A stretch of 18,857 nt of DNA from Zopfochytrium polystomum (GCA_025765615.1 JAIVFJ010000617.1:1-18857); one strand, 5' to 3'. Shown: positions 1-9,825, counted from the first letter of the stretch. Program-made: numbers and translations. Notes: a model not told the origin generated them from the sequence alone.

Positions 1-47
1 GATAGTCCTTGCCAGTCTGCGGTGATTAAGGCGGGACTGTACTTACA

Positions 48-311
48 TCACACCAATGCCCAGACGGCTTGCGGTCTTCTTCTTCTGCGGTTTTCGGCAT
101 CGACTTTGATGGCATGGATGGCGGTGCGCTGGACCTTTGCGAACCAGTCCGGGTCGGTGGTCGGGACCGTCAACCGCCACTCGCTTCCTGTGGCAGTGTT
201 CTTGACGTTGACTCCGACGCAGGGCCCGGGCGACGAGGACGAGGAGGCGGAGCTCCTGGCGGCGGCGGCGGGGGCAGCAACAGGGCCGGCGGCGTCGCCT
301 TGGGCCATCAT
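48..311 (-). CDS. 5' part of an unidentified gene, partial at left edge
   Basis: The open frame starts with two adjacent ATGs (311-306) after an A-rich leader on the minus strand, which looks like a fungal 5' UTR. The N-terminus is Ala/Ser/Pro-rich low complexity (residues 5-30). It is followed by a more ordinary segment containing GSEWRLTVPTTDPDWFAKVQ (about residues 42-61) and a basic run (RRRRR) near residue 77. The frame closes at a TGA at 50-48. A consensus GTAAGT donor lies a few bases further on (minus strand, about 45-40) but after that stop. A donor just before the stop, or a base error, would let the gene continue past the window edge. I do not recognise the family. The mirror frames on the plus strand are less protein-like. 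The call rests on the start context and composition only. Confidence 0.4.
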   Translation of the reverse strand: MMAQGDAAGPVAAPAAAARSSASSSSSPGPCVGVNVKNTATGSEWRLTVPTTDPDWFAKVQRTAIHAIKVDAENRRRRRPQAVWALV

Positions 312-345
312 GCTTTCCTTTCTTTTACTTTTGAGTGTTTTTGAA

Positions 346-361
346 TTTTTTTTTTTTTTTT
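346..361. repeat. poly-T run (16 T)
   Basis: Uninterrupted T homopolymer. On the minus strand it is a poly-A run about 35-50 bases upstream of the ATG at 311, so it lies in the putative 5' leader or promoter of that gene. Confidence 0.9.
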
Positions 362-452
362 CTTGTTTCCTGCTTCGATCTTTTTAATGTGTGTGACGGG
401 GAAAGGAGGAGCCAGTGCACGGCTGGACAGGGTTGCAAGAGAGAGACACAGC

Positions 453-486
453 GACAGACAGACAGACAGACAGAGAGAGAGAGAGA
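453..486. repeat. (GACA)n-(GA)n compound microsatellite
   Basis: Tandem GACA units run directly into a GA dinucleotide tract. No coding reading is supported; the frames through it give only Arg/Glu or Leu/Ser repeats. Confidence 0.9.
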
Positions 487-625
487 TGTGGCACAGTCGC
501 GGGCCGCGACGGATACCGCCTTCACTTTGCCTTCTAAACGACATTGCAGGGAGAACGCGCGGCTGCTCATTCAAGAAAAAGAGCACACTGTCAAAGCAGG
601 CGGACTGCGTAGTCTTGTTGTTATC

Positions 626-727
<102 letters not shown>

Positions 728-734
728 CTTGTTG

Positions 735-3014
735 TTGATATAAAGGAGAACATAAATGGGCGGGAGGGGCAATGCATGTGTGTGCGTGTGTGCATGCCCT
801 CGCGAAGACAGATAAGAGAAATAGAAGCGAAAGGCAGAAGAACAAGAAGGCGAAGAGAGCACGCCCAATCTGCTTGTTTTACCCAATTCACCGTCAAAGA
901 TCAAACCCCCTCCCCTCCATTCACATCTACTTCTTTGTGCCCTATTTCGGCACGTCCACGTTGGAAATAATGATTTTTGACAACGAATTAGAACTGCTCA
1001 GTTCCTATTACCAATTTGAGCACTCGAAAGCCGCCAAAGAAGACACCAGCCATCGCGTAGCCTTCGTGGGCTTGGTTGCGGTCACGTTGACTGTGCTCAC
1101 CTCCAAATCTCATTTTGATCGAAAATACTACTATAACGCTTGCTGGTAAGTTTTGGGTGGATAAGCCGCTCCCATCCTCAAATTTGCTGAACAGGATTTT
1201 CAAACCCTCAGAGCATGTAAGTTTTACTGAGCCGGCCAGGCCTGGCATACAGTAGGAGATTTGTGTCGACTGGCAAGCTGACGCCGCAGGATTGCCTTTA
1301 GGTAAACAGAATCGACGGCGGTCAGAATAGCGCTGTGGTAGGCTGTGATCCAGCCATACAATCGCAATCCATCCTTCACTGCAAAGTGTGAAGTCCTTTG
1401 GCAGGACCACAGGTATAATGGGGACTTTCGTGAAATGAGCACCCAGCAGCAATTAGATCAGTAGCTTCAGATCATGATAGAGCTGCACGATCTGGATGCA
1501 GGCTGGAGAGTTCAGAGCAATCTCGGGCTGAAAGAGTGTGAAAGAGGCCCTCATATGCTTCAACATGGATATCGGGGGCAAGGCAAGACGATACTCGCTG
1601 TGTTTGCGTCATTTTCCTGCCCGTGGAACTGGGCGGCGGTTTGCAACAACCCCTCTTCAGCAACTCCCTTCCAAGATCTCCCCCTCCATTCCATCAGAAA
1701 ATAATTTTGGATCTGCTGCTTCTTTGGACCTTCCGTCTTCTTTAGTCATGAGTCGCTCTGGGCCTCAATGCGGCTCATTCGTGTCACCATCTTTGTGGCC
1801 GCTTTTGGGTCGAAATGTTGTCCCTCGCCTTCCTCACTATGTTAGCGTCCATGACCCCGGCACTGCAAGGCGCCTCATCGCATGGCAGAGCTATTCACGG
1901 GGGCTAGTCAGGGGACCAATCTGTCGATGGACCATGCTCCGCTGCCCATTGACCTTTTCCCTGCCGCGACGCTCTACTCCTTCAGATATTACTACCTTAC
2001 AACCAGTACTACTGAGAAAACACTGTCATCGCAGGCAGCGACGGTGATTTGGGTTAGTATCCAACGCGCAGTCTCAATATTCATCTTGGCCAACCGGAGC
2101 GAGATCGACGGCGGAAAGAAAAAATTTTGATTTTTCTCCGCCCCAGCCTGTCGGTTCCGCCACCCTCTTCGACGACATCCTCCCCACCGTGAAGGCCGCG
2201 TCCCACCCCGCCTTCCCCAGCCGCCAACCGGCCCGCAAAGCCCTCCACCAGATTCGAGGCCCTAAATCCATCCGGACTTGTACGGTTGGAAAGCCATCAC
2301 CTCCTCGGAAGACACACGACTCCCCTAGCAGCCGATTCACTCGGACGCAGCAAAAACCAATAGGTTGGTGCACCTTCCTTTTTCTTTGCCGCGCTTGCGG
2401 CGCATCGGCATGTGCAGAAGCCTCCTTCTGCGCGCAGCTTTATTTTCAAATAGGGGTGCCCCCAAAGCAACGAAGAGAGCCCGTACTCTTTTCGTGGCCA
2501 GGAGATCCGAGATGTGCAGGCAAAAAGATGGTATCAGCGCCTATCTTAGGGGGTGTCATACGGGACCTGTGGCGCTAGGTATCCTGGTGGCTCAGCCATA
2601 AGGCGCTGGGTGCCTACATACCGATGTAGCTCCAAGGCTGAGGGAGGTCGCGGGCCGAGGAAGATCACCCTGCTCTGCAGAGCGGTCATTTCTGGAATTT
2701 ATTTTGTTCCATTTCTCTTATCCATCCTTTCTTGCGAGTAGTACTGCGCTTGGTGACAGGGGGGAGGGAGGCTGCACTCTACGCGGGTGGTGCGCGGGCG
2801 GAGATGCGATCGCAGCCGCTGCGGCCGGCCCTGCGACGCTTACTGACCCAACCTAACCCCTCGCCTTGCACCGTCTTTCTCTCTCTCTTCCAGTCCCAGG
2901 GACCAAACGGGGGAAGTTGATTGTTTGCCACGACAAATCCAATGTGGGTTTCCTCCTCATTGGCTGGTTTGGATGATGCTGACGAATAATTCTTCCGGCC
3001 TGCTCCCTCACTGA
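735..3014. other. Long stretch without a supported gene
   Basis: Frames here are short and show no domain, and none joins convincingly across a splice site. Candidates considered were a minus-strand frame at 988-1452 and plus-strand frames at 1538-2047 and 2189-2578; none resembles a known family. Isolated splice-like signals exist (GGTAAGT at about 1145, a second GTAAGTTTT at about 1217, and a pyrimidine tract ending in CTCTTCCAG at about 2894). I could not assemble them into a gene. The part at about 2750-2895 is GC-rich and then pyrimidine-rich and may be the promoter or leader of the gene that follows. Confidence 0.5.
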
Positions 3015-4875
3015 CATGTCCTCCTGTCCTTTCCAACCCTCCAACCAACGCAACCAGAAACCGAACTACTGCAACCCAATCAACTGAATGGGCAAAGCAA
3101 AGCGCGCCGAAGCCCGAAACGCCAGAACGGCGGCTCGAGCGGCCACGTAGAGGAAAACACCGCTTTCGACCCACAAGAGTTGGCGCCCGCGAAAGTCGCG
3201 GCAAGCGGTGACTCTATCCCACGCCCACAGTCCACCGCACATCCGGCCGTCGACCCGGCCGCGTTCTACAGAAAGTCGTTGGCAGATCTCACTGCGGTGA
3301 CGCCAATTCCCAGAAAGAGAAGCGTCGCGACCGCCGAGAGCTCCAACGCGCCACCAGCCGTGACCCAGCCCCGTCTACGGACGCGCAAATGGAAACCTCG
3401 TCGCCAATCGTGCCGGAAAACCACTCGTCTACCATCCCAGAACATGCATCTGCCGCTGGAGAGGCTGGTTCTCCTGTCGTGGCGAAGAAGGAAGCCTCGA
3501 AATCGCCGCTACCGTTGCGACGGCTTGCAGCTCGACAATCCATTCGGGAATCTGGTCTCTGAGATACCTCCCACGAACGCGCGATACGCGACGAGGCGGA
3601 CGCACGGCCGAGGCAGCTGCGGTCTCCACTGGAGGCCTGTCAATGCCTCCAGACGCCTCCTCTGCCCCAACGACACCGGTCGTCGCGAGCAAGCCTCTGA
3701 CTGGCAAAGCACAAAAGGGAGGAAAACGGGGACGAAAGCGGAAAAGTCGCGAAGGACAGAGAAACCTGCAACCGTGGGAAACGGAGAAACCTTCGAAGCC
3801 GGAAAAGCCGGTGAAGCGACGACGGACGCGTGGTCCCAGTGTCGCAAGCGCGACTGAATCAGAAAGGGTGGCGAATGTTACCGAAGGGACTGAAATCGCG
3901 TCGACGGAGATCAAAAGCTGAGCCACCCGCGGAGCCGAGCGCCGCTCAGGAAAAAGAAACGCAACAGCAGAGGCCGGACATCAGACACCTAGAAAGCGGG
4001 GCACCCGAGGCTCCTCCCGTCTCGCATAGTACCTCTGAACAACAGCACAAAGTCGATGCTTTTGAGCTTTCGGATTCGGCAGTCCCAATTCCGACCGAGG
4101 ACTCGCAAAGTACCAACAAAGAGACAGGACCGCTCAACGCTGCTCTCGCGACGTTGGGAACGGAATCGGAAAAGGTTGGCGAAAAACCTCCAGTGCTAAA
4201 ATCTTCCAATGGAGCTGGACCTGGAAGCGACAGCACCGAAGAGTCGCCAGCGGCGAGAGCGAACACTCCGGAGCCCACGAAGGCAGCAACCAAGACGAGC
4301 CCTCCAATGAAGGCCACTGCAGCCGTTGCACCCGTCAAGCCCACTGGCGGCCCCGGTCTACTTGCGAGAGCGGCCCGGAGACGGCGCGGCGCAGACCAGC
4401 AGCTGGTTGCCGGCCTCAATATCACCCCCGCCTCGGGCGTCTTCCGCCGCCGCCCCGCGACCGCCCTCGCACCTTCCCTGGCCGCATCACGCGAAACCGC
4501 GTCCACGAAGGCGAGTCGATCCTTGCGTTGGCCTTCGCGCGGACGTCGCAGAAGCTTTACTCGATCACCAAGATGGCCTGCCCCATACCAGATATCGTGA
4601 CGGATGTGGCCTGGCTGCCTGCTTTGGAAGACCGATGTAAAAGCAGGTTTGACGTGCCCGATTGGGTTTTCTCGCCGCGGGGGAGAATCTGTCCCACTGG
4701 CAAGAACACGGTGATTCCGGCGAACGACGTGGTCGATCCAGAGTTCAGCACGCTCAAAACGAATGCTCCGACGCTGCAGGACGGCGGCGCGAAAAGTACT
4801 CGGACCTGGGGCACCCGACTCCGCCAAGTGAGTCGTGCGATGTGCCACTTCCACCGGTCGCCACGCTGATGGAAA
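3015..4875 (+). CDS. N-terminal, low-complexity part of the SANT-domain gene (frame broken)
   Basis: Coding-like composition runs continuously on the plus strand but moves between frames. It starts in the frame open from 3015 (contains DPAAFYRKSLADLTAV), shifts after CCCC at 3369-3372 to a frame reading TDAQMETSSPIVPENHSS, shifts again at about 3551-3563, then reads KAQKGGKRGRKRKSREG and KPVKRRRTRG. It shifts at AAAA 3913-3916 into a long Pro/Ala/Glu-rich stretch to about 4460, then to a frame reading LAFARTSQKLYSITKM. One base fewer or more restores the frame at several of these points. Basic clusters suggest a nuclear protein. A segment around 4690-4740 (ICPTGKNTVIPAND) is only faintly reminiscent of the start of an ELM2 domain; I would not rely on it. 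The start codon is unresolved: ATGs at 3016 and 3088 lie in another frame. Frame breaks may be assembly errors or real decay. Confidence 0.45.
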
Positions 4876-5577
4876 GTGTCGACTGAAGTGATCCCCTCTG
4901 CCTCACCGACCCACCACGAAATCGCAAAGCGATCCATCGAAGCCGTTCAATCCTCCGCTCCCTACCCGCCAGCCAAACGTCTCCGCTGGCGCTGGCTCGA
5001 CCCAAACCCTCCCCTCGCCCCACAGTACCCCGACCTCCACCGCTTCACCCACCCCCTCGATGAGACCCACACCTCCCACAGCCACCACCTCCCCATCGAA
5101 CACACGCTCCTCCCCGCCCCGGCCTGGCTCCCCCGCGAGCTCGACGACCTCGCAGCCGGCCTGGCCACGGTCGGCAAGAGCTTCACGCGGATCGCGCGGG
5201 ACTTTGTGAGGACGCGGCCGACGGCGGATTGCGTGGAGGCGTACTATATGCGGAAGCACGAGACACGGAGGGCGGCGGGGTGGTTGCGGGTGAGGAGGAA
5301 GGGGCCGGTCGCGATGGCGGTCAGTAGGGCGGCGGTTGCGGCGGCGGCGGCGGCTGGTGGGGTTGATGAGTGGAAGGATGGTGGCGCGGGTGTGGAGACG
5401 AGGAGGACGAGGTTACTGAAGACTGTGCAGGCTGGAGGGATTGACAGTGATGGGACCGCACACGATGTTGGGTCAGTGCCAAAGGTCGATGAGGTGGCGC
5501 GAGTGGAGGCAGTCCGCGGAACGGGTGCCGGCCGTGGGAGGCGTGGAAGGGGTGGGAAAGGAGTTGCGATGAAGTGA
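4876..5577 (+). CDS. SANT/Myb-domain protein, C-terminal part
   Basis: The frame of about 233 codons lacks its own ATG (first codon GTG) and continues the gene upstream: removing one A from AAA at 4873-4875 joins it in frame to an ATG at 4869. Residues 84-132 (DNA about 5125-5271) form a SANT domain. The pattern is WLPRELDDLAAGLATVGKSF, then TRIARDFVRTR, then DCVEAYYMRKHE. This matches the GLxxYGKxFxxIxxxxVRTRxxxxCVxxYYxxK signature of the MTA/MIER/CoREST-type SANT group, whose members usually sit in histone deacetylase complexes. Upstream of it are a basic segment (AKRLRWRW) and a His/Pro-rich linker. Downstream are an Ala run and a Gly/Arg-rich tail (GRGRRGRGGKG). Third positions are strongly G/C, unlike the flanks. 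A chromatin or transcription role is inferred from the domain alone; a lone Myb-like DNA-binding protein is the alternative. Confidence 0.65.
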   Translation: MSTEVIPSASPTHHEIAKRSIEAVQSSAPYPPAKRLRWRWLDPNPPLAPQYPDLHRFTHPLDETHTSHSHHLPIEHTLLPAPAWLPRELDDLAAGLATVGKSFTRIARDFVRTRPTADCVEAYYMRKHETRRAAGWLRVRRKGPVAMAVSRAAVAAAAAAGGVDEWKDGGAGVETRRTRLLKTVQAGGIDSDGTAHDVGSVPKVDEVARVEAVRGTGAGRGRRGRGGKGVAMK

Positions 5578-5974
5578 TGCATTGCAGAAGGTGTTTACTT
5601 TTCTGTTTCGAGTCAATATTTATGTTGTCATCTTGGATTCACGGTGCATGAAACCAACTCTCGGCAGCACTGACCCCATCGAAATAAGTCGGGAGGGTAT
5701 TTTTTAGGCATGTTCCAGCAGAACCCTGCGTGTTGGAGCCAAGCAGTAAACCATCATGAAACTATCTGACTCCTGAGGATCGTTCACTTCATGACATAAG
5801 GGCAAGTCGTACATCGGACCAAACTCCGAGTCAATACGAAATGATTCAGAAAGCGTCAATGTATTACCCAAGAAGTGAACAGGAGGGTGTCACTTAACCG
5901 CGTAATTCAGTGGACCTCAATAAACGTACAAGCCTGATTGTGAACAATATGGTGCAGTGACTCTGGATGCCCCG
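5578..5974. other. Convergent intergenic region
   Basis: AT-richer sequence between the end of the SANT gene (plus) and the tail of the WW ankyrin-like gene (minus). An AATAAA at 5919-5924 is a weak polyadenylation candidate for the plus-strand gene. I see no coding frame or repeat in it. Confidence 0.4.
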
Positions 5975-6135
5975 CTACCTCAATTGAGTAACCTTACCCA
6001 ATTTTTTAATTGCATAATCTCGCCTGTTTGCATCACCGTCATTTGAACCATCGCTGTCTGATGATGAACTGACACTCTCGGAACTGTTTGAGTCCTCCGC
6101 GGAAAAGCCAACACCGGTGTCTGACTCTCGTAACT
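5975..6135 (-). pseudogene. Decayed acidic Ser/Asp-rich tail of the adjacent WW ankyrin-like gene
   Basis: Reading the minus strand from about 6127 to a TAG at 5977-5975 gives ESDTGVGFSAEDSNSSES followed by further Ser/Asp/Gly-rich residues including SSSSDSDGSNDGD. The intact paralogue at 10156-11656 ends in the same kind of tail (SNSDGTASDNESDD...). Here the tail is cut off from the body by the TAA at 6168-6166 and by a frame change near 6127-6130. It is therefore read as the former C-terminus of the gene to its right. Confidence 0.5.
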
Positions 6136-6165
6136 TGTTTCATCACCCTTGTGGCCGCTCTGCGA

Positions 6166-7150
6166 TTAAAAAGTTGGCTGACTTTTGGTCAAGAATGAAT
6201 GAATCCAGTTTTTCAAATCCCGGAGAACATCCTTGTGATTCGGGCTGTTTGTTGAGGTGGTACTCTGCTCGTTGATGCTCAACTCCCTCCAGCACTGCAC
6301 AATTGAAACATGCCCGGAGGAAAAGGCTGCCGCAACAGTTCCAGCATCGTAGCGAAGCTCAAGGCCGCTCCGATTCCACCATTCCAGCACCTCCAACTGT
6401 CGATTTTCACACGCAAGGCGTAACGCCGCTGAAGAGTACCTTAGCTCCAACCCACTATCTTTCCACCACTGAAGAACTTCAGTCCTACCCCTCGAGGATG
6501 CGTGGTTGATGGCTCCAATTAGTGTACTCCAGGTCGAGCCCACTGTCCTTCCACCATTGCAAAACACCCACGTGCCCGTTTGCACTCGCCCTGTCCATTG
6601 CATCCTCTGAATAATACACGGACAAGTCGTCCTCGCCCTCTTTCCACCACGCCAAAGCAGCCAAGTGACCAAAGTCCATGGACTCATTCGAGAACTTGAG
6701 ATCCAGCCCACTGTCCTTCCACCACTGCAGAACAGCCACATGTCCGTTTGCGCTTACTCGGTTTATGCAATCGTACGAGTAGCGGAGAGTAACTCCGCAC
6801 TCCTTCAGCAGTTGCAGTACCGACGCGAGTCCGTCCTCGATCGCTTTGCCCACGTTGATCGCGACGCGCCGAAGGTTTTCCGCCGAAAGATTGTCTTTCC
6901 ACCACTTCACGACTTCCAAGTGCCCGTTCGTTGCGGCTGCGGTGATGGCCCGATGGACATGAGACCCGAACGCAGGCCGGCCGATGACTGTTTCCCACCA
7001 TTTCAATACGGGAAGGTGTCCGTGTCTACTGGCGCTAACGAGCGATCGCACCGAACGCTTTATTCGCACTCCACTGTCTTTCCACCACTGCAACACCGCG
7101 ACGTTCCCGTCCCGGCTCGCCACAATCAATCGCGTGTTGGGAATATCGCG
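6166..7150 (-). pseudogene. WW ankyrin-like repeat gene, 5'-truncated and frameshifted
   Basis: About ten repeats of roughly 28-34 residues are visible, each centred on a motif like GHVAVLQWWKDSGLDLKF, with helix-helix spacing like ankyrin repeats (ASxxGHxxVLxWWKxSG). From the N-terminus the cores read VLQWWKDSG, VLKWWETV, VVKWWKDN, VLQLLKEC, VLQWWKDSG, ALAWWKEG, VLQWWKDSG, VLQWWKDSG, VLEWWNRSG and IVQCWREL. Two frames join at AATT, plus 6517-6520: dropping one base restores YTNGAINHAS, which matches the repeat consensus. The nominal ATG at 7171 reads into sequence that on the plus strand is copia gag, so it is not the ancestral start. The roughly 130-residue N-terminal region of the paralogue at 10156-11656 is absent. 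The body ends at TAA 6168-6166. Probable role is protein-protein interaction; function unknown. Confidence 0.7.
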
Positions 7151-7159
7151 GCTTTCAGT

Positions 7160-7601
7160 CTCAGCACTCATTCAGCGCCTCAAGGACCCTGGGACACTTG
7201 ACTGGGACAAGATATATGTCTGTATTCTGCTGATGGCGATGCCGAATACACCTGGATGGCTGAATGCCCTCACAAACAACCTCCATTTCTTTGTTCCAGG
7301 CACCTACAGGCAAATGTCCGACGAGGTCACTGTTGGAGATGGAAAACTGTTCAAGATTGTTGCTGAGGGGAATGTTGTATTTGACTCAACAATTTTGTCT
7401 GGAAAAACAGTGGAAGTCACACTGCAGGGAGAACAAAACTACCCCAACATCACGGCTAATCTAGTTTCCCACACACCTCTCACCCTTGCTGGCCTTGAGT
7501 TCCATGGGAAGGGGTTTTCACATTGCCTATCGGACAAAGAATGCCAAAGTACTTTTTGGGAAGCTTGTTGGACGAAATCTGGAGATGCAGATAACTGCTA
7601 G
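7160..7601 (+). pseudogene. copia gag/protease-region fragment
   Basis: Reads LIQRLKDPGTLDWDKIYV then ILLMAMPNTPGW, typical of the UBN2-type gag end. It jumps directly to VTVGDGKLFKIVAEGNV and TANLVSHTPLTLAGLEFHGK, which in intact elements follow the aspartic protease site. The zinc knuckle and the DSGA catalytic motif are therefore deleted between about 7297 and 7315. The frame changes near 7490-7520 into the next fragment. Confidence 0.7.
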
Positions 7602-7893
7602 GAGGCATGCTACACCTTCAAAGTCAACAAGCAAGGTTCTGTTGACAGCAGACATCCAACATCGGCAGGTGTGCCACTCATTGCATGATGCAGCAAAGCG
7701 GCTAGCTGGAATGGTGGATGGATTTAAGCCCATTGCACCAGAGTCGGACTTGCTATGCGATGTGTGTCAGCGTGCAAAGCTTACACGCCTTCCATTTCGA
7801 CGATCCAAGAACCCCAGAGCACAGCACCCACTTGACCTGGTTCACATGGATTTCACACCAATTAAGGCAAAGGTGTTGAAGGCGAGGAGATAG
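7486..7893 (+). pseudogene. copia GAG-pre-integrase fragment
   Basis: Contains HRQVCHSLHDAAKRLAGMVD and CDVCQRAKLTRLPFRRS, which carry the H..H..C..C zinc-binding pattern of the GAG-pre-integrase domain in altered form, then HPLDLVHMDF leading into the integrase core. The frame then breaks near 7880. The neighbouring frame continues as ALVLTDDFSDLKVAFPMKG, the integrase DD.S motif region, and stops at about 7994. Confidence 0.75.
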
Positions 7894-7984
7894 CTCTAGT
7901 CCTAACAGACGACTTCTCTGATCTGAAGGTTGCCTTTCCCATGAAGGGCCAGTCGGGGGAGGAGATACTGTCCAATTTTATGCC

Positions 7985-8580
7985 ATGGCTCTGATGGGCA
8001 GAGCAAGCGCTCAGATGGAGAAGAAGTGGTGGCCTCATGCACTAGCCACTGCTGTTTACTTGAGTCTCTCTCTCACACCCATTGAGCAATTCATCAAATC
8101 AAATCTGACTTGGAGCCTCTGGGCATTTGGAGCCTGGGGATGGGCTCACTGTCCTGCTGAGCATTTGACTGGCAAGAACAAGTTGAAATGAGCAGAGTTG
8201 GGTTGTGCACATCTATCACATGCACAAGGCGGAAAGGCGAACAATGTTCTGGACCATTCCACAAATGAAATATTTGTCATTCAGAGTGTGCAGTTTGATG
8301 AGACTCTCACTGGTCACCTGAGCGATTCTACCTCGAAAGCTGCTGTTTCCTCACACTCACGCCAAAGGCGTCGCACCAATACCAGATCTGATTTGGATGA
8401 TAATGACGTCCCTCTCACTGGCAAGAGGGGAGCACCAGCTGCAGACACAGACAGCAAAAGAACGAGTGAAAGTGATACAGACTCAGAAGCGTGGGAAAAT
8501 GCAGCAACAAGTCCACAGCCAGGTTTGCCAGAGCGCTTGCCACCAACAGAACAGCCAAGCACCCCTGTAAGTCAGCCATA
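7985..8580 (+). pseudogene. copia integrase C-terminal region and linker
   Basis: ALMGRASAQMEKKWWPHALA and TAVYL correspond to the helix after the integrase core. WAFGAWGWAHCPAEH matches the FGSWGYAH-type motif. After a TGA at about 8189 the next frame gives NNVLDHSTNEIFVIQSVQFD, matching the DPxTxKIxxSRDVxFDE segment before RT. An acidic, Ser/Pro-rich linker follows to 8580. The integrase core between about 7980 and 7990 is deleted. Confidence 0.65.
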
Positions 8581-8654
8581 ACCACCTCACTCACCACAGG
8601 AGTGCTGTAGCGAGCGCATACAGATGAAACAAGACTGTGAGTTCAGCAAGAACA

Positions 8655-9663
8655 AGCAGTATGTGATTTCCTGGAACGCAAGAAGAAGGGAAAGAAAGCA
8701 ACTGGGGGTAGAGCAAACATTGCTTTCATTTCTGTTGCAGAGGTCAAACGTGACCCCAAATGGAAGAGTTGGAAAGCTGCTATGGATAAGCAGATGAAAA
8801 CACTTGACAAATATGGGACGGGGACATTGAAACCACTCCCATCAGGTCGCAAACCAATTGGGTCGAAGTGGCACCTGGAGAGGTGGAAAGACGCAGATGG
8901 AAACTTGTTGAAGAGGAAGGTGATGCTGGTTGGGCGAGGATTCAGCCAGATTTATCGACTTGACTACACTGAGACATACTCACCGACAGCGCAAGCGCAG
9001 ACCTTTCAGCTGATGCTTGTACTAGCTCTGGAGTTTCATATGGAAATTCACTAAAGCGATATTCGAGCAGCTTACTTGAATGGACTCATGGATGAGGAAG
9101 TCTATATGGAACAGCCAGATGGATATGAGGTATTAGGTCCAAATGGGGAGAAGCTCTATTGCCTATTACAGAAGGCCCTGTATGGGACAAAACAGGCCAG
9201 GCGGATTTGGTACAAGACTGCTAGCAAGTGGTTGGAGGGGAATGGATTCCAACCATTGAAGCACAACCATTGGCTCTTCCTAAAGGAGCAGCTAGGGAAT
9301 CCAGCCTTCATGGGATCACTGTTTGTAGATGATATGCTGACATTCTATTATGCCTCTGCAAAGGCAAACTTTGAGAAGTTCTGGACTAACCCAAACGCTA
9401 CTTTTGAGCTGTGTGATGTGGGCAGGCTGGAGTGCTACATTGGTATCGGTGTGCAACAGGACCAAGAGAAGGGGGAGATTCGATTGAGCAACTCATCAAA
9501 TTTCCATGAGTTCCTGACCAGATTTGGGACGGAGGATGCCAAGGCTATCTCCACCCTGATGGTGCCAGGGCGCGTTCTGGAGAAGCATGGTGAAGAGCCA
9601 CGAATGGAGAAGCCCATGCAAGAATTGGCAGGCTGCTTGACTTTCCCAGCAGTTTGGACTTGA
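8655..9663 (+). pseudogene. copia reverse transcriptase (RVT_2) with internal stop
   Basis: The RVT_2 order is clear: WKSWKAAMDKQMKTLDKYGT, then RKPIGSKWHLERWKDADGN, RKVMLVGRGFSQIYRLDYTE, an in-frame TAA at 9052-9054 where a codon for Gln or similar is expected, DIRAAYLNGLMDEEVYMEQP, CLLQKALYGTKQARRIWY, and the catalytic FVDD box at 9322-9333. The end, after MVPGRVLEKHGEE, runs into a premature stop at 9663. A fragment in another frame at 9703-9825 gives HWEAGLDVLRYVKVTADVPL and ELVGY, the start of RNase H. Non-functional as it stands. Confidence 0.85.
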
Positions 9664-9825
9664 CCAGACTTATCGTTTGCTGTTGGACGGTGGGGTTAAG
9701 TTATGGCCAGTGCAACAGACAAACACTGGGAGGCAGGTCTAGATGTGCTACGTTACGTCAAGGTAACTGCCGATGTGCCACTTGTGTTTCAACGGGGTGG
9801 CGAGATGGAACTTGTGGGATACTTA

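Larger units (their letters stand above)
7155..9825 (+). mobile_element. Degenerate Ty1/copia-type retrotransposon remnant, no LTRs
   Basis: Pieces of a copia polyprotein occur in the right order on one strand: gag end (about 7160-7300), the segment after the protease (7310-7500), the GAG-pre-integrase zinc region (about 7600-7860), the start of the integrase core (about 7880-7980), the integrase C-terminal region (7985-8330), a linker, RVT_2 reverse transcriptase (about 8655-9660) and the start of RNase H (about 9700-9825). The protease DSGA site and most of the integrase catalytic core are missing, frames shift repeatedly, and the RT carries an in-frame stop at 9052-9054. The 3' end stops inside RNase H just after ELVGY. 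I see no long terminal repeats and no target-site duplication. It lies between two minus-strand WW ankyrin-like genes and abuts the truncated start of the left one. Confidence 0.85.

Noticed and set aside
755..970. Small plus-strand gene starting MGGRGNACV behind a TATAAA-like sequence at about 740
   Set aside because: The protein is driven by the TG repeat and Arg-rich low complexity; the TATA-like match is short and expected next to AT-rich repeats.
988..1452. Minus-strand frame of 154 codons
   Set aside because: No domain, signal peptide or repeat can be recognised, and no splice-linked neighbour exists; length alone is not enough.
2540..2640. Possible tRNA-like or structured RNA around GTGGCTCAGCC
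   Set aside because: No seven-base acceptor pairing and no GTTCGAAT-type T-loop could be found.
2779..3204. Minus-strand frame of 141 codons near the start of the SANT gene
   Set aside because: Composition is basic low complexity with no domain, and it overlaps the more coherent plus-strand coding signal.
4903..5582. Open minus-strand frames across the SANT gene
   Set aside because: They are mirrors of a GC-rich coding frame; the plus strand carries the recognisable SANT domain.
6665..7601. Plus-strand frames across the left WW gene, some running into copia
   Set aside because: Up to about 7150 the plus strand is antisense to clear WW repeats; only the part after about 7160 is real copia sequence.
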